Shown piece by piece: positions 36,798-49,292 of a stretch of DNA of 64,000 bases (positions are counted from its first letter, which is position 1; each line of letters opens with the position of its first letter). The notes below the pieces were generated by a model. It saw only the letters and a list, made by a program, of their open reading frames with translations, was not told where the DNA came from and searched no databases. The position numbers and the translations under genes are program-made. The stretch is from positions 2,480,001-2,544,000 of the forward strand of contig NZ_CP012371.1 in the NCBI RefSeq assembly GCF_000619905.2. The letters run 5' to 3'. The DNA is from Nitrosospira briensis C-128. GTDB taxonomy: Bacteria > Pseudomonadota > Gammaproteobacteria > Burkholderiales > Nitrosomonadaceae.

Positions 36798-37151
36798 TCA
36801 GTAAAGGGCATAGAACCGGTCGCGAATGATCTTTTCATCTTTCCAGTGTTGAACCGCTACCTGGTCGAATTTTTTATGCCCGAAGTCCCGGTGCTTGTAC
36901 TCATAGTGCCATTCGGTCATCGTGACGTTTTCACCCACGGCGGTCGCTATAATCTCTGATTTCAGCCACGCTTCGACGCCCTTGAAAATTTCCGCTTCCC
37001 GGTTTTTGGCTTCTTGTAGCCCTGTTGCCACTACGTCGTTCTTTTCCACAACGACGCAATCCGGGTGGTAATATTTGTCCATGGATTCTAGGATTTGACC
37101 CTTCAGGATCATATCGTTCAAGTCGTCCAGTTTTTCTTTCAAGGTCATCAT
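36798..37151 (-). CDS. SnoaL-like/NTF2-fold small protein
   Basis: 117-residue protein with an NTF2/SnoaL-like pattern: MTLKEKLDDLNDMILKGQIL, ESMDKYYHPDCVVVEKNDVV, and a C-terminal strand pair ending HWKDEKIIRDRFYALY. Members are pocket-containing proteins of varied function. A GGAGAGGATAA ribosome binding site precedes ATGATG. It follows tyrA in the same orientation 52 bp on, where aroA often lies in related genomes. Confidence 0.75.
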   Translation of the reverse strand: MMTLKEKLDDLNDMILKGQILESMDKYYHPDCVVVEKNDVVATGLQEAKNREAEIFKGVEAWLKSEIIATAVGENVTMTEWHYEYKHRDFGHKKFDQVAVQHWKDEKIIRDRFYALY

Positions 37152-37203
37152 TTATCCTCTCCAGTTATTTCACACAGTATAAACTCGCCCACCTAGCCCG
37201 GAT

Positions 37204-38103
37204 TCAGGACGTGTTTTTCAGCCATTGTTGCCGCGCTTCACGTGCATTGGCGAAAGCTTTTTCGAGTGCGTCACCATCGTCGCGCGCCAGCGTTTCGCGT
37301 AGGGCAGCCAGTTCACGCTGATAAGCGTCGATTTGATCGACCAGGGCTTCGCGATTGCCGAGGCATATATCGCGCCACATCTCGGGGGAACTCGCGGCAA
37401 TGCGGGTAAAATCGCGAAATCCGGTGCCGGCAAAGTGTAGCGGATCATTTGGGCGCGGCATACCATCCGGCCCATGACCAGCGCGGTAGACATGATTCAT
37501 CAGCGTGAATGCCAACAAATGGGGAAGGTGGCTTACCGTGGCAAGAATCTTGTCGTGCTGGCCGGCACTCATCAGAGAGACGCATGCGCCACAAGCCTGC
37601 CATAATTCTTTTACCCGATTTACCGCGTTGCTGCTGGTTTCTTCCAGAGGCGTCAATACCACGTTTTTCGAACGGAACAGGTCGGCGCGCGCCGCGCCTG
37701 CACCACTTTGTTCCGCTCCGGCAATGGGATGACCCGGAACGAAATTTTGCAGGTTTTCAGTCAGATGAGAGCGTGCCGCCGCGATGACATCCTGCTTGGT
37801 GCTGCCGGCATCGGTCACTATTGAGTCAGGTTCAAGGTACGGGGAAATCTTCGCCATGATTTCGCCGGTCTGGCCGACGGGTACGGCAAGGAATACGATA
37901 TCCGCACGCTTCAACGCCGATGGAAGGTCTCCGGCAATCTCGTCTATCAACCCCCGCTTCAGGGCGCGCGCCATGTTTTCCCGGCTGCGACCTACACCGA
38001 CGATATGCCCGGCCAGCTCTGCCTTGCGTAACGCCAGCGCGAAAGAACCGCCGATCAGGCCAACGCCGATAATCACCAGTTTGTTGATCACGACGTTTGT
38101 CAT
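37204..38103 (-). CDS. tyrA: Prephenate/arogenate dehydrogenase
   Basis: 299-residue NAD(P)-dependent TyrA of tyrosine biosynthesis. The Rossmann motif is VIIGVGLIGGSFALALRKA at residues ~10-28, VFLAVPVGQT near 70, TDAGSTKQDV near 97, and GHPIAGAEQSG (substrate-binding His) near 123. The helical C-terminal dimerisation domain includes HLPHLLAFTLMNHV. It is the distal biosynthetic gene of the serC-serA-pheA-hisC-aroF-tyrA operon. Confidence 0.94.
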   Translation of the reverse strand: MTNVVINKLVIIGVGLIGGSFALALRKAELAGHIVGVGRSRENMARALKRGLIDEIAGDLPSALKRADIVFLAVPVGQTGEIMAKISPYLEPDSIVTDAGSTKQDVIAAARSHLTENLQNFVPGHPIAGAEQSGAGAARADLFRSKNVVLTPLEETSSNAVNRVKELWQACGACVSLMSAGQHDKILATVSHLPHLLAFTLMNHVYRAGHGPDGMPRPNDPLHFAGTGFRDFTRIAASSPEMWRDICLGNREALVDQIDAYQRELAALRETLARDDGDALEKAFANAREARQQWLKNTS

Positions 38104-38137
38104 AATAAGAAGCGACTTTTATCGGAACGAACTCGAA

Positions 38138-39154
38138 CTATAAACTTCGTCCGATTACTTCCGCAATTCCTTTCAGTGAGCCCATGAGGGCATGGAATTC
38201 CTGCGGATTCAACGCCTGATCGGCATCACACCAGGCTTCGCATGGATTGGGGTGCATTTCCACCAATAAGCCGTCAGCCCCCGCAGCGATGGCCGCGCGT
38301 GCAAGTGCGGGCACCATCCAGGTTTTGCCCCCGGCGTGAGAAGGATCGACGATCACAGGCAAATGGGTTTCTTTTTTCAGTACCGGGATGCAGGTTACAT
38401 CCATTACATTACGGTAGGCTGTTTCAAAAGTGCGTATGCCGCGCTCGCAAAAAATGATGTTGTGGTTGCCGCCGGCGGCAATGTATTCAGCGGCCATCAG
38501 CCATTCGGAGACAGTCGCGGACATCCCGCGCTTGAGTATCACCGGCTTATTGACGCGCCCCACTTCTTTCAGAAGCTCGAAATTTTGCATACTGCGGGTA
38601 CCGATCTGGATCACATCCACGTCATACTTGAGAAAGGTGTCGAGCATGCGTGCATCCATCAGCTCGGTAACGATGCCCAGGTTGTGCTTATCCGCAGCCT
38701 TGCGGAACATTTTCAGACCTTCTTCACCATTTCCCTGAAACGTATACGGACTGGTGCGCGGCTTGAATGCGCCGCCACGCATCAGTTTGCAACCCGCCGC
38801 CGAAACTTGTTGCGCCGCCAGATCCATTTGCTCCTGTGTTTCCACTGAACACGGGCCCCCGATCACCTGCACCTGGTTGCCGCCAATTGACACCCCACCT
38901 ACGTTTATTATCGAATCGTGCTTGTGCGATTCGCGCGAAACGATCTTGTACTGCTTGAGGATATGCATTGAAAATTCGACACCGCTCAAGGAATCGAACA
39001 TTTCCGGGGTGAGTTTGCGTTCGTCGCCGATGGCGCCGATAACCGTACGTTCAGTGCCGCGGGAAATATTCGCGTCAAGGCCGAAGCTTTGAATCTTGGT
39101 TACCACTGTGTCAATCTGCTCGGCGCTCGCGCCGCTATTCATAACGATGATCAA
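38138..39154 (-). CDS. aroF: 3-deoxy-7-phosphoheptulonate synthase (DAHP synthase, type I-beta)
   Basis: 338-residue DAHP synthase, first step of the shikimate pathway. An N-terminal ferredoxin-like regulatory domain (residues 1-~70, [18 protein letters not shown]) precedes the TIM barrel: [57 protein letters not shown] and [12 protein letters not shown]. This is the Thermotoga-type architecture, feedback regulated through the N-terminal domain. Start overlaps the hisC stop by 4 bp. Confidence 0.95.
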   Translation of the reverse strand: MIIVMNSGASAEQIDTVVTKIQSFGLDANISRGTERTVIGAIGDERKLTPEMFDSLSGVEFSMHILKQYKIVSRESHKHDSIINVGGVSIGGNQVQVIGGPCSVETQEQMDLAAQQVSAAGCKLMRGGAFKPRTSPYTFQGNGEEGLKMFRKAADKHNLGIVTELMDARMLDTFLKYDVDVIQIGTRSMQNFELLKEVGRVNKPVILKRGMSATVSEWLMAAEYIAAGGNHNIIFCERGIRTFETAYRNVMDVTCIPVLKKETHLPVIVDPSHAGGKTWMVPALARAAIAAGADGLLVEMHPNPCEAWCDADQALNPQEFHALMGSLKGIAEVIGRSL

Positions 39155-40344
39155 GCTGATCCTCCGGTTTCTATTGCAGGGACTGCCTCGCGGGTCGTTT
39201 TTGGGGGCATTGCAGACGTGGCTTCGGGAATCACGTCTTGGGCTGCGTCAAGTGCCATCTCAAGGGATTTCAAAAATCTCTGATTTTCTGATTCCAGTCC
39301 AACAGTGACACGAAGATGCTCCGGCATTTCATAAATACCAATGGGGCGTACGATGACGCCCTGTTTCAGGAGGCTTTCATTTACCGCTTTGATATTTCCC
39401 CGCACCCGGAAACTCAAAAAATTACCGTAGGACGGGATGTATTCGATGCCGAGCTGCCGCAGTCCGGTGGTGATCTGGAGCATTCCTGCCTGGTTGAGGG
39501 CGTAAGAGCGTTTCACGAATTCCACATCTTCCAGCGCGGCTGCTGCGCCGGCGAGGCCAATGCTATTCACGTTGAACGGTTGGCGTACCCGATTCATCAG
39601 CCCGCTGACATCAGGATGCGCCAGCCCGAAGCCTACGCGTGCACCCGCCATGCCGTAAGCCTTGGAAAAAGTGCGGGTGATCAGCAGATTGGGGAAACGC
39701 TTCAGCCATTCGATGCTGTCAGCCTTGAGGGGATTCGGCAAATATTCGTTATAAGCCTCATCAAGGACTACCAGCACATCTGATGATACCCGTTCCAGAA
39801 AACGCAATACGTCAGGCGCAGCCAGTAGCGTGCCGGTGGGATTGTTAGGATTGGCAATAAACACCATGCGGGTTTCAGGCATGACCGCATCCAGCATGGC
39901 ATCGAGGTCATGACCATAATTTCTGGCTCGAATCGAGATGCCGCTTGCGCCTGCCGCCTGCGTCACCAGCGGGTAGACAGCAAAGGCATGTTGCGAATAT
40001 ACCGCTGAAGCGCCCGGCTTCATGAATACCCGGGCCGCCAGCTCCAGAACATCATTGGAACCGTTACCCAACACAATCTGATCGCTGGTTACGCCATAAC
40101 GCTGGGATAACGCTGCTTTTAACTCGAAGCCGCTTCCATCCGGATAAAGCGATACTTCATCCAGCGCCTTGCGCATCGCTTCCCGCGCCAGCGGACTTGT
40201 CCCCAACGGATTTTCATTGGATGCAAGCTTGATGATGGCACGCTCATCCATACCCATCTCTCGCGCCAGTTCCGAGATGGGTTTGCCAGGTTGATAGGGA
40301 CTGATGGCACGAATATATTCAGGAGCCAAATCACAGACATTCAT
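39151..40344 (-). CDS. hisC: Histidinol-phosphate aminotransferase
   Basis: 397-residue class I/II PLP aminotransferase. N-terminal [24 protein letters not shown] near 42, [12 protein letters not shown] near 95, the NPNNPTG motif near 165, LDEAYNEYL and the PLP Lys in [17 protein letters not shown] near 230 support HisC. In this operon it may serve aromatic transamination as well as histidine synthesis. A C-terminal tail of about 30 Pro/Thr/Ala-rich residues ([20 protein letters not shown]) extends past the normal end. Confidence 0.93.
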   Translation of the reverse strand: MNVCDLAPEYIRAISPYQPGKPISELAREMGMDERAIIKLASNENPLGTSPLAREAMRKALDEVSLYPDGSGFELKAALSQRYGVTSDQIVLGNGSNDVLELAARVFMKPGASAVYSQHAFAVYPLVTQAAGASGISIRARNYGHDLDAMLDAVMPETRMVFIANPNNPTGTLLAAPDVLRFLERVSSDVLVVLDEAYNEYLPNPLKADSIEWLKRFPNLLITRTFSKAYGMAGARVGFGLAHPDVSGLMNRVRQPFNVNSIGLAGAAAALEDVEFVKRSYALNQAGMLQITTGLRQLGIEYIPSYGNFLSFRVRGNIKAVNESLLKQGVIVRPIGIYEMPEHLRVTVGLESENQRFLKSLEMALDAAQDVIPEATSAMPPKTTREAVPAIETGGSA

Positions 40345-40455
40345 AAGTTCAAATCCATAAATTGCCGAAGTACAGCAAAACGATGATAAAAACTGAAAGC
40401 GGGTAGATTAGCGGTACGGAATTCCATTCCCGAAATCGATCATTCAGGGATATAG

Positions 40456-41523
40456 TTACAGTGCCGGATAGGAGCCGAGTACCTTCAGGAAGGCCGCCTT
40501 CTCCCGCAATTCCTGTAGTGCTTTCGCGACTTTTGTATCTTGCTGATGACCTTCGATATCCACAAAAAATACATACTCCCATAAACCCGCGCGAGACGGC
40601 CGCGACTCCAGGCGGCTCATGCTGACTCCGTGATCCGCCAGCGGGGCCAGCAATCCATGTATCGCGCCCGGAAGATTCCGGGCGGACATGACCAGTGAGG
40701 TTTTGTCCTTGCCCGAGGGCGCTACTTCCTGTGCGCCGATTACGAGAAAACGCGTGGTGTTATTAGGATCGTCCTCGATATTTTCAGCACAGACCGTGAG
40801 CCCGAATACCTCTCCCGCTTTTCTCCCGGCTACCGCTGCTGCATTTTCATCCTCTGCGGCCAGTCTCGCCGCATCTGCATTGCTCGCCGCATTGATCCGC
40901 GCTTGCCCGGTCAAATGGGGCAGGTTAGTGTTAAGCCATTCATGACATTGAGAGAATGATTGAGGATGAGAGTAAATTTTTGTGATGCGTGCGAGATCAA
41001 CGTGCCGCGCAAGCAGAAGCTGATGTATAGGCAACGCAATTTCACCGCATACTTTTAACGGGGTTTGCAGCAGCAAGTCCAGCGACCTGCCCACTGCACC
41101 TTCGGTGGAATTCTCCACCGGCACGACCCCATAACCGGCTGCACCCGATTCCACCTTTCGAAATACATCATCTATCGAGGTGCAGGCCAGAGTCGTTACC
41201 ACGCCACCGAAGCGCTTTAGCGCGGCCTCTTCCGAAAAGGTTCCTTGGGGACCCAAATATGCTACCGTCAAAGGTTCTTCCATGGATCGGCACAGTGACA
41301 TGATTTCCGTAAATAATCGCACAATATGTTCGTTGTCCAGCGGTCCGGGATTTAGCTCGCATAACCGGGCCAACACCTGGGCTTCCCGCTCGGGGCGATA
41401 TGCCGTGCCGTTCTTGATCTGTCCGATCTCTCGTGCGAGACCAGCGCGGTCGCTCATTAGCTTGAGCAACTTGCTGTCAATCGCGTCTATCTTATCGCGC
41501 AGCTGTTTGAGTTGACCGGTCAT
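40456..41523 (-). CDS. pheA: Chorismate mutase/prephenate dehydratase (P-protein)
   Basis: 355-residue bifunctional enzyme of phenylalanine synthesis. The chorismate mutase AroQ domain occupies residues 1-~85 (LRDKIDAIDSKLLKLMSDRAGLAREIG), the prephenate dehydratase domain ~90-265 (VAYLGPQGTFSEEAALKRFG, VPVENSTEGAVGRSLDLL, TTRFLVIG), and the C-terminal ACT domain contains ESRPSRAGLWEYVFFVDIEGH for Phe feedback. It lies 28 bp after serA. Confidence 0.96.
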   Translation of the reverse strand: MTGQLKQLRDKIDAIDSKLLKLMSDRAGLAREIGQIKNGTAYRPEREAQVLARLCELNPGPLDNEHIVRLFTEIMSLCRSMEEPLTVAYLGPQGTFSEEAALKRFGGVVTTLACTSIDDVFRKVESGAAGYGVVPVENSTEGAVGRSLDLLLQTPLKVCGEIALPIHQLLLARHVDLARITKIYSHPQSFSQCHEWLNTNLPHLTGQARINAASNADAARLAAEDENAAAVAGRKAGEVFGLTVCAENIEDDPNNTTRFLVIGAQEVAPSGKDKTSLVMSARNLPGAIHGLLAPLADHGVSMSRLESRPSRAGLWEYVFFVDIEGHQQDTKVAKALQELREKAAFLKVLGSYPAL

Positions 41524-41551
41524 CGAGAATGAATTTTTATAGTGGCTATAA

Positions 41552-42751
41552 TTATTTAGCCAGTATCGGCACGTAGCGCACCATTAATACGCCACGAATC
41601 GCCGCAATCTCGTCTATTGTTTCTTGCGGTACGGGCCTGTCGACGTCAACTAGCGTGTAGGCCATCTCGCCGCGGGATTTATTGCCCATGTTAAGAATGT
41701 TAAGGCCTGCTTTGGCCATACCGGTGGAAATCTGCCCCAGCATGTTGGGCACGTTGGAATTTGCTACCGCCAGGCGGAAAGGAGATCCGCGTTCCATTGT
41801 TATGTTGGGGAAATTGACTGCGTTGGTAATGTTTCCGTTTTCAAGATAATCAACTATCTGGTTCACTACCATTACCGCGCAATTCTCCTCTGCTTCCATC
41901 GTCGATGCGCCCAGATGCGGCAGCGTGATCACAGTGGTCCGGTGCCGCAGTAACTGGCTGGGAAAATCGCAAACATAATATTTTATTTTGCCCGAGTCGA
42001 TTCCTTCGAGTACCGCACTCTCGTCGACGATACCATCGCGGGAGAAGTTGAGCAGAATCGTGCCGGCTTTCATATTCGACACGAGCTTGTGATTGATCAG
42101 GTGCCGTGTGGCGTCCAGCAGGGGCACATGCAGCGTCACAAATTCACTATTGCGCAGCAGATCTTCCATGCTCTCGGCGCGTTTGACATCGGCTGATAGA
42201 TTCCAGGCTGCGTCCACCGTTATATTCGGGTCGTAACCCATCACTTTCATGCCAAGCCGGAGCGCCGCATCCGCTACCAGACGTCCTACCGCACCCAGGC
42301 CTACGATCCCGAGCGTGCGTCCCGGCAATTCAATTCCCGCGAATTGCTTCTTGCCGGCCTCCGCCAGTTTGTGCAGCGTCGCATTATCGCCTTGCAAATC
42401 CTCGGCAAAGCGAATCGCCGGGACTAGGTTGCGTGACGCCATCAGCAAGCCGGCAAGCACCAGTTCTTTCACCGCATTGGCGTTTGCACCGGGTGCGTTA
42501 AAGACTGGCACACCACGAAGGTTCATGTCTTTCACCGGAACGTTGTTGGTGCCCGCACCTGCGCGGCCTATCGCTTTTACGCTGGGTGCGATATCCATTT
42601 GCAGCATGTTGTGTGAACGCACCAGGATTGCATCCGGCTCGGTTATATCGTCCCCGATGGTGTAATGATGCGTGTCAAACAGCTTCAGGCCCAGCGGTGA
42701 AATCTGGTTGAGCGTAAGTATCCGAAAGATTTTATGTGCGCGTTCAGGCAT
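41552..42751 (-). CDS. serA: D-3-phosphoglycerate dehydrogenase
   Basis: 399-residue NAD-dependent dehydrogenase opening the serine pathway. Motifs are VRSHNMLQ near 46, GRAGAGTNNVPV near 62, the nucleotide loop LGIVGLGAVGRLVADAAL near 145, NFSRDGIVDESAV (Arg) near 230, and the catalytic His region LPHLGASTMEAEENCA near 285. The C-terminal ~85 residues hold an ACT domain (MLGQISTGMAKAGLNILNM). The ATG at 42751 overlaps the serC end by 8 bp; a start 4 codons upstream is possible. Confidence 0.94.
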   Translation of the reverse strand: MPERAHKIFRILTLNQISPLGLKLFDTHHYTIGDDITEPDAILVRSHNMLQMDIAPSVKAIGRAGAGTNNVPVKDMNLRGVPVFNAPGANANAVKELVLAGLLMASRNLVPAIRFAEDLQGDNATLHKLAEAGKKQFAGIELPGRTLGIVGLGAVGRLVADAALRLGMKVMGYDPNITVDAAWNLSADVKRAESMEDLLRNSEFVTLHVPLLDATRHLINHKLVSNMKAGTILLNFSRDGIVDESAVLEGIDSGKIKYYVCDFPSQLLRHRTTVITLPHLGASTMEAEENCAVMVVNQIVDYLENGNITNAVNFPNITMERGSPFRLAVANSNVPNMLGQISTGMAKAGLNILNMGNKSRGEMAYTLVDVDRPVPQETIDEIAAIRGVLMVRYVPILAK

Positions 42752-43838
42752 GATCGCTCGCAAATTTTTTCATGAATTCAACCAGGACCTTTACCCCTTC
42801 GAGGGGCATGGCGTTGTATATCGAAGCGCGCATCCCTCCCACTGAACGATGGCCCTTCAACTGGATCAAGCCGTGTGCCTTGGCCTGTTTCAGAAACTCG
42901 TCATCGAGCGCGGCATTTTTTAACGTGAACGGCACATTCATGCGCGAGCGGTCGGCTTTGGCTACGGGACAATGATAAAAATCGGTGGTATCCAACAAAC
43001 CGTACAACAGATTGGCCTTGGCAACGTTTACCTTTTCCATTGCAGCCAACCCGCCGTTTTTTTTCAACCACTCCAGCACAAGGCCGGTAATATACATGGC
43101 GTAGGTCGGTGGGGTGTTATACATCGAGTCGGTATCAGCGTGAATTTTATAGTCGAACATGGTCGGCGTGCCAGGGATGGTTTGTCCCAGCAAGTCGTCG
43201 CGGACGATGACAATGCATAAACCGGCGGGGCCGACGTTTTTCTGCGCGCCGGCATAAATCACCCCGAACCGGGCCACATCGATAGGGCGTGACATAAAGC
43301 TGGAGGACATGTCTGCCACCAGCGGCATGTCAACCTTCATGTGCGATAAATCCGGAACCCAGTTGAATTCCACTCCACCGATTGTCTCGTTGGGCGTGTA
43401 GTGCAGATAGGCCCCGTCGGGGTCGATATTCCATGTGTCTTGCGCCGGCACGTAGGTGAAATTCGCATCTTCGGATGTGGCCGCGACATTCACGGCAGCA
43501 TATTTCTTTGCTTCCTTAATGGCTTTTTTGGACCACTCGCCCGTATTGACGTAGTTGGCGCTTTTTTTTCCGCGCAGCAGGTTCATGGGTGCCATGGCAA
43601 ACTGCGTGGAGGCGCCGCCGGTTAAAAACAGAACCTTATAGTTGGCAGGGATGCCTGCCAGTTCGCGCAAATCGGCTTCAACCTTGGCCGCAATGGACAT
43701 GAATTCCTTGCCGCGATGGCTCATCTCCATAACAGACATGCCGCTGCCATGCCAGTCGAGCATTTCATCGCGCGCTTGTTGCAGAACTTCCGTCGGTAAT
43801 ACCGCCGGGCCTGCGCTGAAGTTGTATATATGCTCCAT
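42744..43838 (-). CDS. serC: Phosphoserine aminotransferase
   Basis: 364-residue PLP enzyme of serine (and pyridoxal) synthesis. MEHIYNFSAGPAVLPTEVLQ is the canonical start; FLTGGASTQFAMAPMNLL near 75, VADMSSSFMSRPIDV near 190, the PLP Lys in YAGAQKNVGPAGLCIVI near 205, and SVGGMRASIYNAMP at the C-terminus complete it. The ATG at 43838 follows AAAGGGGTTTTA, so the 9-codon-longer frame is rejected. First gene of the serC-tyrA operon. Confidence 0.95.
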   Translation of the reverse strand: MEHIYNFSAGPAVLPTEVLQQARDEMLDWHGSGMSVMEMSHRGKEFMSIAAKVEADLRELAGIPANYKVLFLTGGASTQFAMAPMNLLRGKKSANYVNTGEWSKKAIKEAKKYAAVNVAATSEDANFTYVPAQDTWNIDPDGAYLHYTPNETIGGVEFNWVPDLSHMKVDMPLVADMSSSFMSRPIDVARFGVIYAGAQKNVGPAGLCIVIVRDDLLGQTIPGTPTMFDYKIHADTDSMYNTPPTYAMYITGLVLEWLKKNGGLAAMEKVNVAKANLLYGLLDTTDFYHCPVAKADRSRMNVPFTLKNAALDDEFLKQAKAHGLIQLKGHRSVGGMRASIYNAMPLEGVKVLVEFMKKFASDHA

Positions 43839-43929
43839 TAAAACCCCTTTATCTCTACAGGACATGCACTGAAAATCATATTTCGCGCTTTTATTCCCGG
43901 TAATTCAAAAATCCGCCTTCTTGCGGTCA

Positions 43930-44060
43930 GTAGGATGGGTAGAGCGTAGCGCAACCCATCAAAACGACGCAACACGACACATTAGCCGTGACCGGATATC
44001 GATGCAAAGGCGGCTGCCAATAACCAAATGGTGGATTGCGCTACGCTGCACCCACCCTAC
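43930..44060. repeat. Imperfect 29-bp inverted repeat (GTAGGRTGGGT family)
   Basis: 43930-43958 (GTAGGATGGGTAGAGCGTAG and onward) pairs with 44032-44060 with four or five mismatches, enclosing 73 bp. The family resembles the repeat at 19030-19125. It sits between serC and gyrA, upstream of serC. Confidence 0.7.
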
Positions 44061-44136
44061 GCAAGCTGCGCTCCCATTCGGGCAATTTACAAATGAGCTT
44101 ACCGCAACTCTGGATTTTTAAAAGCGCGCCTAAATC

Positions 44137-46704
<2,568 letters not shown>

Positions 46705-47008
46705 TACTTATTTTATTCAGGATAAACAGTAGCTTAAAGCCTAAATGTCGTCCTGATCGTCACCCCGGATAGCGATACATAAAACTACTTATTTTAGCAT
46801 GCCGATTGTATTCAAGTCACCTCTGCATTCCAGCATTCATGCCGTTTGCAACAACATGATTTGACAAGAACGGACATATAACTAGATAATCGGCACGCGA
46901 ATATGCAATAATGTGCCGCGGCCAAAATAAAATGGCTTTGTTTGTTATTTGCATGACCTAGGGATGATTTGATCTTGAATTGAAGTTTTTCTGAAAAAGG
47001 GGCAATAG
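46705..47008. other. Divergent gyrA/ompA promoter region
   Basis: 304 bp between divergent genes, AT-rich toward the ompA side. No further gene is supported; the short minus-strand frames overlap the ompA leader. Confidence 0.5.
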
Positions 47009-47677
47009 ATGAAAAATACGGTAACGAGAAAACTCTTGCTTGGCGCGATGGTGGTGCCAATGTTGTTTGCAGGAGCTGCCATGGCTGAGGAGCAACCCGA
47101 GGCATATGCAAGTGATGCCCGCGGTGTTACAGCCCGAGATTCATCCGGCGACTGTTGGCGCACAGGCTACTGGACGCCCGCCATGGCGACCTACGAATGC
47201 GATCCCGAATTGCTGCCGAAACCCGTGAAGACGGTCGAAGCTACCGAACCCACTCCAGCCCCGGTTCCTGCCAACTACGGCGAACCTGAAAAAATATCGC
47301 TCTCCGCCGATCAACTATTCGATTTCGATAAAGCCAATCTGAAACCCGAGGGCAAGCAAGCCCTGGATGACCTTGTCTCCAAGCTTCAAGGTGTCAAATA
47401 CGACACGATCGTTGTAATCGGATACGCTGACCGTATCGGCTCTGATGCCTATAACAAGAAATTATCCATGCGTCGTGCTGAATCCGTCAAAAGCTACCTG
47501 GTCAACCAAAAAAGCATAGCGGCCGATAGCGTCTTTACCGATGGCAAGGGAGAAGCCAATCCGGTAACCGGCGATACCTGCAAGGGCGATAAGAAAACCA
47601 AGGCATTGATCGCATGTCTGCAACCCGACCGTCGCGTTGAAGTTGAAGTGGCCGGCACACGGGCGACAGTACAGTAA
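47009..47677 (+). CDS. OmpA family outer-membrane/peptidoglycan-binding protein
   Basis: 222-residue exported protein: signal peptide to about residue 26 (LLLGAMVVPMLFAGAAMA), a short Pro-rich linker, and a C-terminal OmpA domain (~95-215) with QLFDFDKANLKPEGKQALDDL, VIGYADRIGSDAYNKKLSMRRAESVKSYLV and a closing CLQPDRRVEVEVAG. There is no N-terminal eight-strand barrel, so it is the short OmpA-like type. AAAAAGGGGCAATAG precedes the ATG. It ends in a strong terminator. Confidence 0.93.
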   Translation: MKNTVTRKLLLGAMVVPMLFAGAAMAEEQPEAYASDARGVTARDSSGDCWRTGYWTPAMATYECDPELLPKPVKTVEATEPTPAPVPANYGEPEKISLSADQLFDFDKANLKPEGKQALDDLVSKLQGVKYDTIVVIGYADRIGSDAYNKKLSMRRAESVKSYLVNQKSIAADSVFTDGKGEANPVTGDTCKGDKKTKALIACLQPDRRVEVEVAGTRATVQ

Positions 47678-47699
47678 TCCTGCTTCAAACTGAAAACTA

Positions 47700-47730
47700 A
47701 AACCCTGCCATCGCGCAGGGTTTTTTTTTG
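47700..47730 (+). terminator. Rho-independent terminator of the ompA-like gene
   Basis: AAACCCTGC / GCAGGGTTT stem followed by nine T residues, 22 bp after the stop. Confidence 0.92.
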
Positions 47731-47745
47731 CTAAGCTTTCACATA

Positions 47746-49071
47746 ATGATCTGTTCCGAAAAAATTGATACATTGCTGGAGGCACGCTGGATAATTCCGG
47801 TGGAACCCGCCGGAGTGGCGCTGCGCGACCATGCCATTGCAATCGATAAAGGCATGATTCGCGCAATTGTCCCAAATGCCGAGGCCCATGCCCGATTCGC
47901 GCCAGAGGAACATATTGTTCTTGAGAATCATGCGCTGATGCCGGGCCTGGTGAATCTCCACACTCATGCTGCGATGTCGCTGATGCGAGGCATTGCAGAC
48001 GATCTGCCACTAATGGAGTGGCTTAACAATCACATATGGCCTGCGGAATCCAGGCACGTTGATTCGGGCTTTGTCTTTGATGGCACCCGATTAGCCTGCG
48101 CCGAGATGCTGAGAGGCGGGGTCACCTGCTTTAACGACATGTATTTCTATCCCGAAGCGGCCGCTCGGGCGGCGATCGCGTCGGGTATACGCGCCAGCAT
48201 CGGTATGATCGCCATCGATTTTCCTACCGCATATGCCAGCGATGCCGACGATTATCTCGCCAAAGGCCTGGCACTGCGCGACGAATATAGTCGACATCCG
48301 CTGCTGTCGTTCTGCTTCGCGCCCCACGCGCCTTATACGGTGAGCGATAGGGTGTTCAATAAAATTCTCACCTATGCGGAGCAACTCGATTTACCCATCC
48401 ATATTCACTTGCATGAAACCCGTGATGAAATCAGCAATAGTGTGAAAATTCATGGGGTACGTCCCATAGAACGATTGCATAAGCTCGGCCTGCTCGGTCC
48501 CAATCTAATTGCCGTACATATGGTTTATCTGGATAACGGCGAAATCGAATTGCTGGCGCAGCAAGGTTGCACCGTGGCGCATTGCCCTTCTTCCAATCTG
48601 AAACTGGGCAATGGTCTGGCGCCCATAGTCTCACTGCTGAATGCGGGCGTTAACGTCGGTATTGGAACGGACGGTGCCGCCAGCAACAATCGACTCGATA
48701 TGTTTGAAGAAATGCGTTTTACCGCGCTGCTTGCCAAAGGACAGAGCGGCGGCGCGAGCATGCTACCCGCATGGCAGGCACTGCAAATGGCTACACTCAA
48801 TGGCGCTCGGGCGCTGGGTCTGGGTGCGCTCACCGGTTCGCTGGTGGCGGGCAAGGCGGCGGACATCATTGCCCTGGATTTTTCCAGCATCGAGCTCTCG
48901 CCCTGTTATGATCCTGTTTCCCATCTCGTCTATGCCGCAGGGCGGGAACACGTGAGCCATGTGTGGGTAAATGGTAAGATACTGCTGAATTGCGGAGAGC
49001 TGACCACGCTGGATGAGCAGGAGCTGTTGCTCAGGGCTGAATTCTGGCGGGAACAGATGGCAGTGGGCTGA
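47746..49071 (+). CDS. mtaD: 5-methylthioadenosine/S-adenosylhomocysteine deaminase
   Basis: 441-residue amidohydrolase of the TRZ/ATZ family, deaminating MTA and SAH. Metal ligands appear in GLVNLHTHAAMSLMRG near 65, HIHLHETRDE near 220, an intervening AVHMVYLD, and GIGTDGAASNNRLDMF near 305. The ATG at 47746 is preferred to an upstream TTG inside the preceding terminator T-tract. In several betaproteobacteria it lies beside ubiG, as here, where SAH from UbiG methylation would be a substrate. Confidence 0.9.
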   Translation: MICSEKIDTLLEARWIIPVEPAGVALRDHAIAIDKGMIRAIVPNAEAHARFAPEEHIVLENHALMPGLVNLHTHAAMSLMRGIADDLPLMEWLNNHIWPAESRHVDSGFVFDGTRLACAEMLRGGVTCFNDMYFYPEAAARAAIASGIRASIGMIAIDFPTAYASDADDYLAKGLALRDEYSRHPLLSFCFAPHAPYTVSDRVFNKILTYAEQLDLPIHIHLHETRDEISNSVKIHGVRPIERLHKLGLLGPNLIAVHMVYLDNGEIELLAQQGCTVAHCPSSNLKLGNGLAPIVSLLNAGVNVGIGTDGAASNNRLDMFEEMRFTALLAKGQSGGASMLPAWQALQMATLNGARALGLGALTGSLVAGKAADIIALDFSSIELSPCYDPVSHLVYAAGREHVSHVWVNGKILLNCGELTTLDEQELLLRAEFWREQMAVG

Positions 49072-49292
49072 AGAGGGCTGAAGAATTAGCAACGTAACAG
49101 AAGTCATCCTATATGGTTATATGGTATGAAAGATGGATGAAATGCAGTGCAACCCGTCGCAACCCATTATTTTTTCCGAAGAGTTGGGCCTATAAACAGT
49201 AGAGTTATATGGAGAGCGGATTGAAGGCATGTGAGATAAGCGGGATGATGAATCGCTTCACTCCGCAATGCCAATAAAAACCGCATAGAGGC

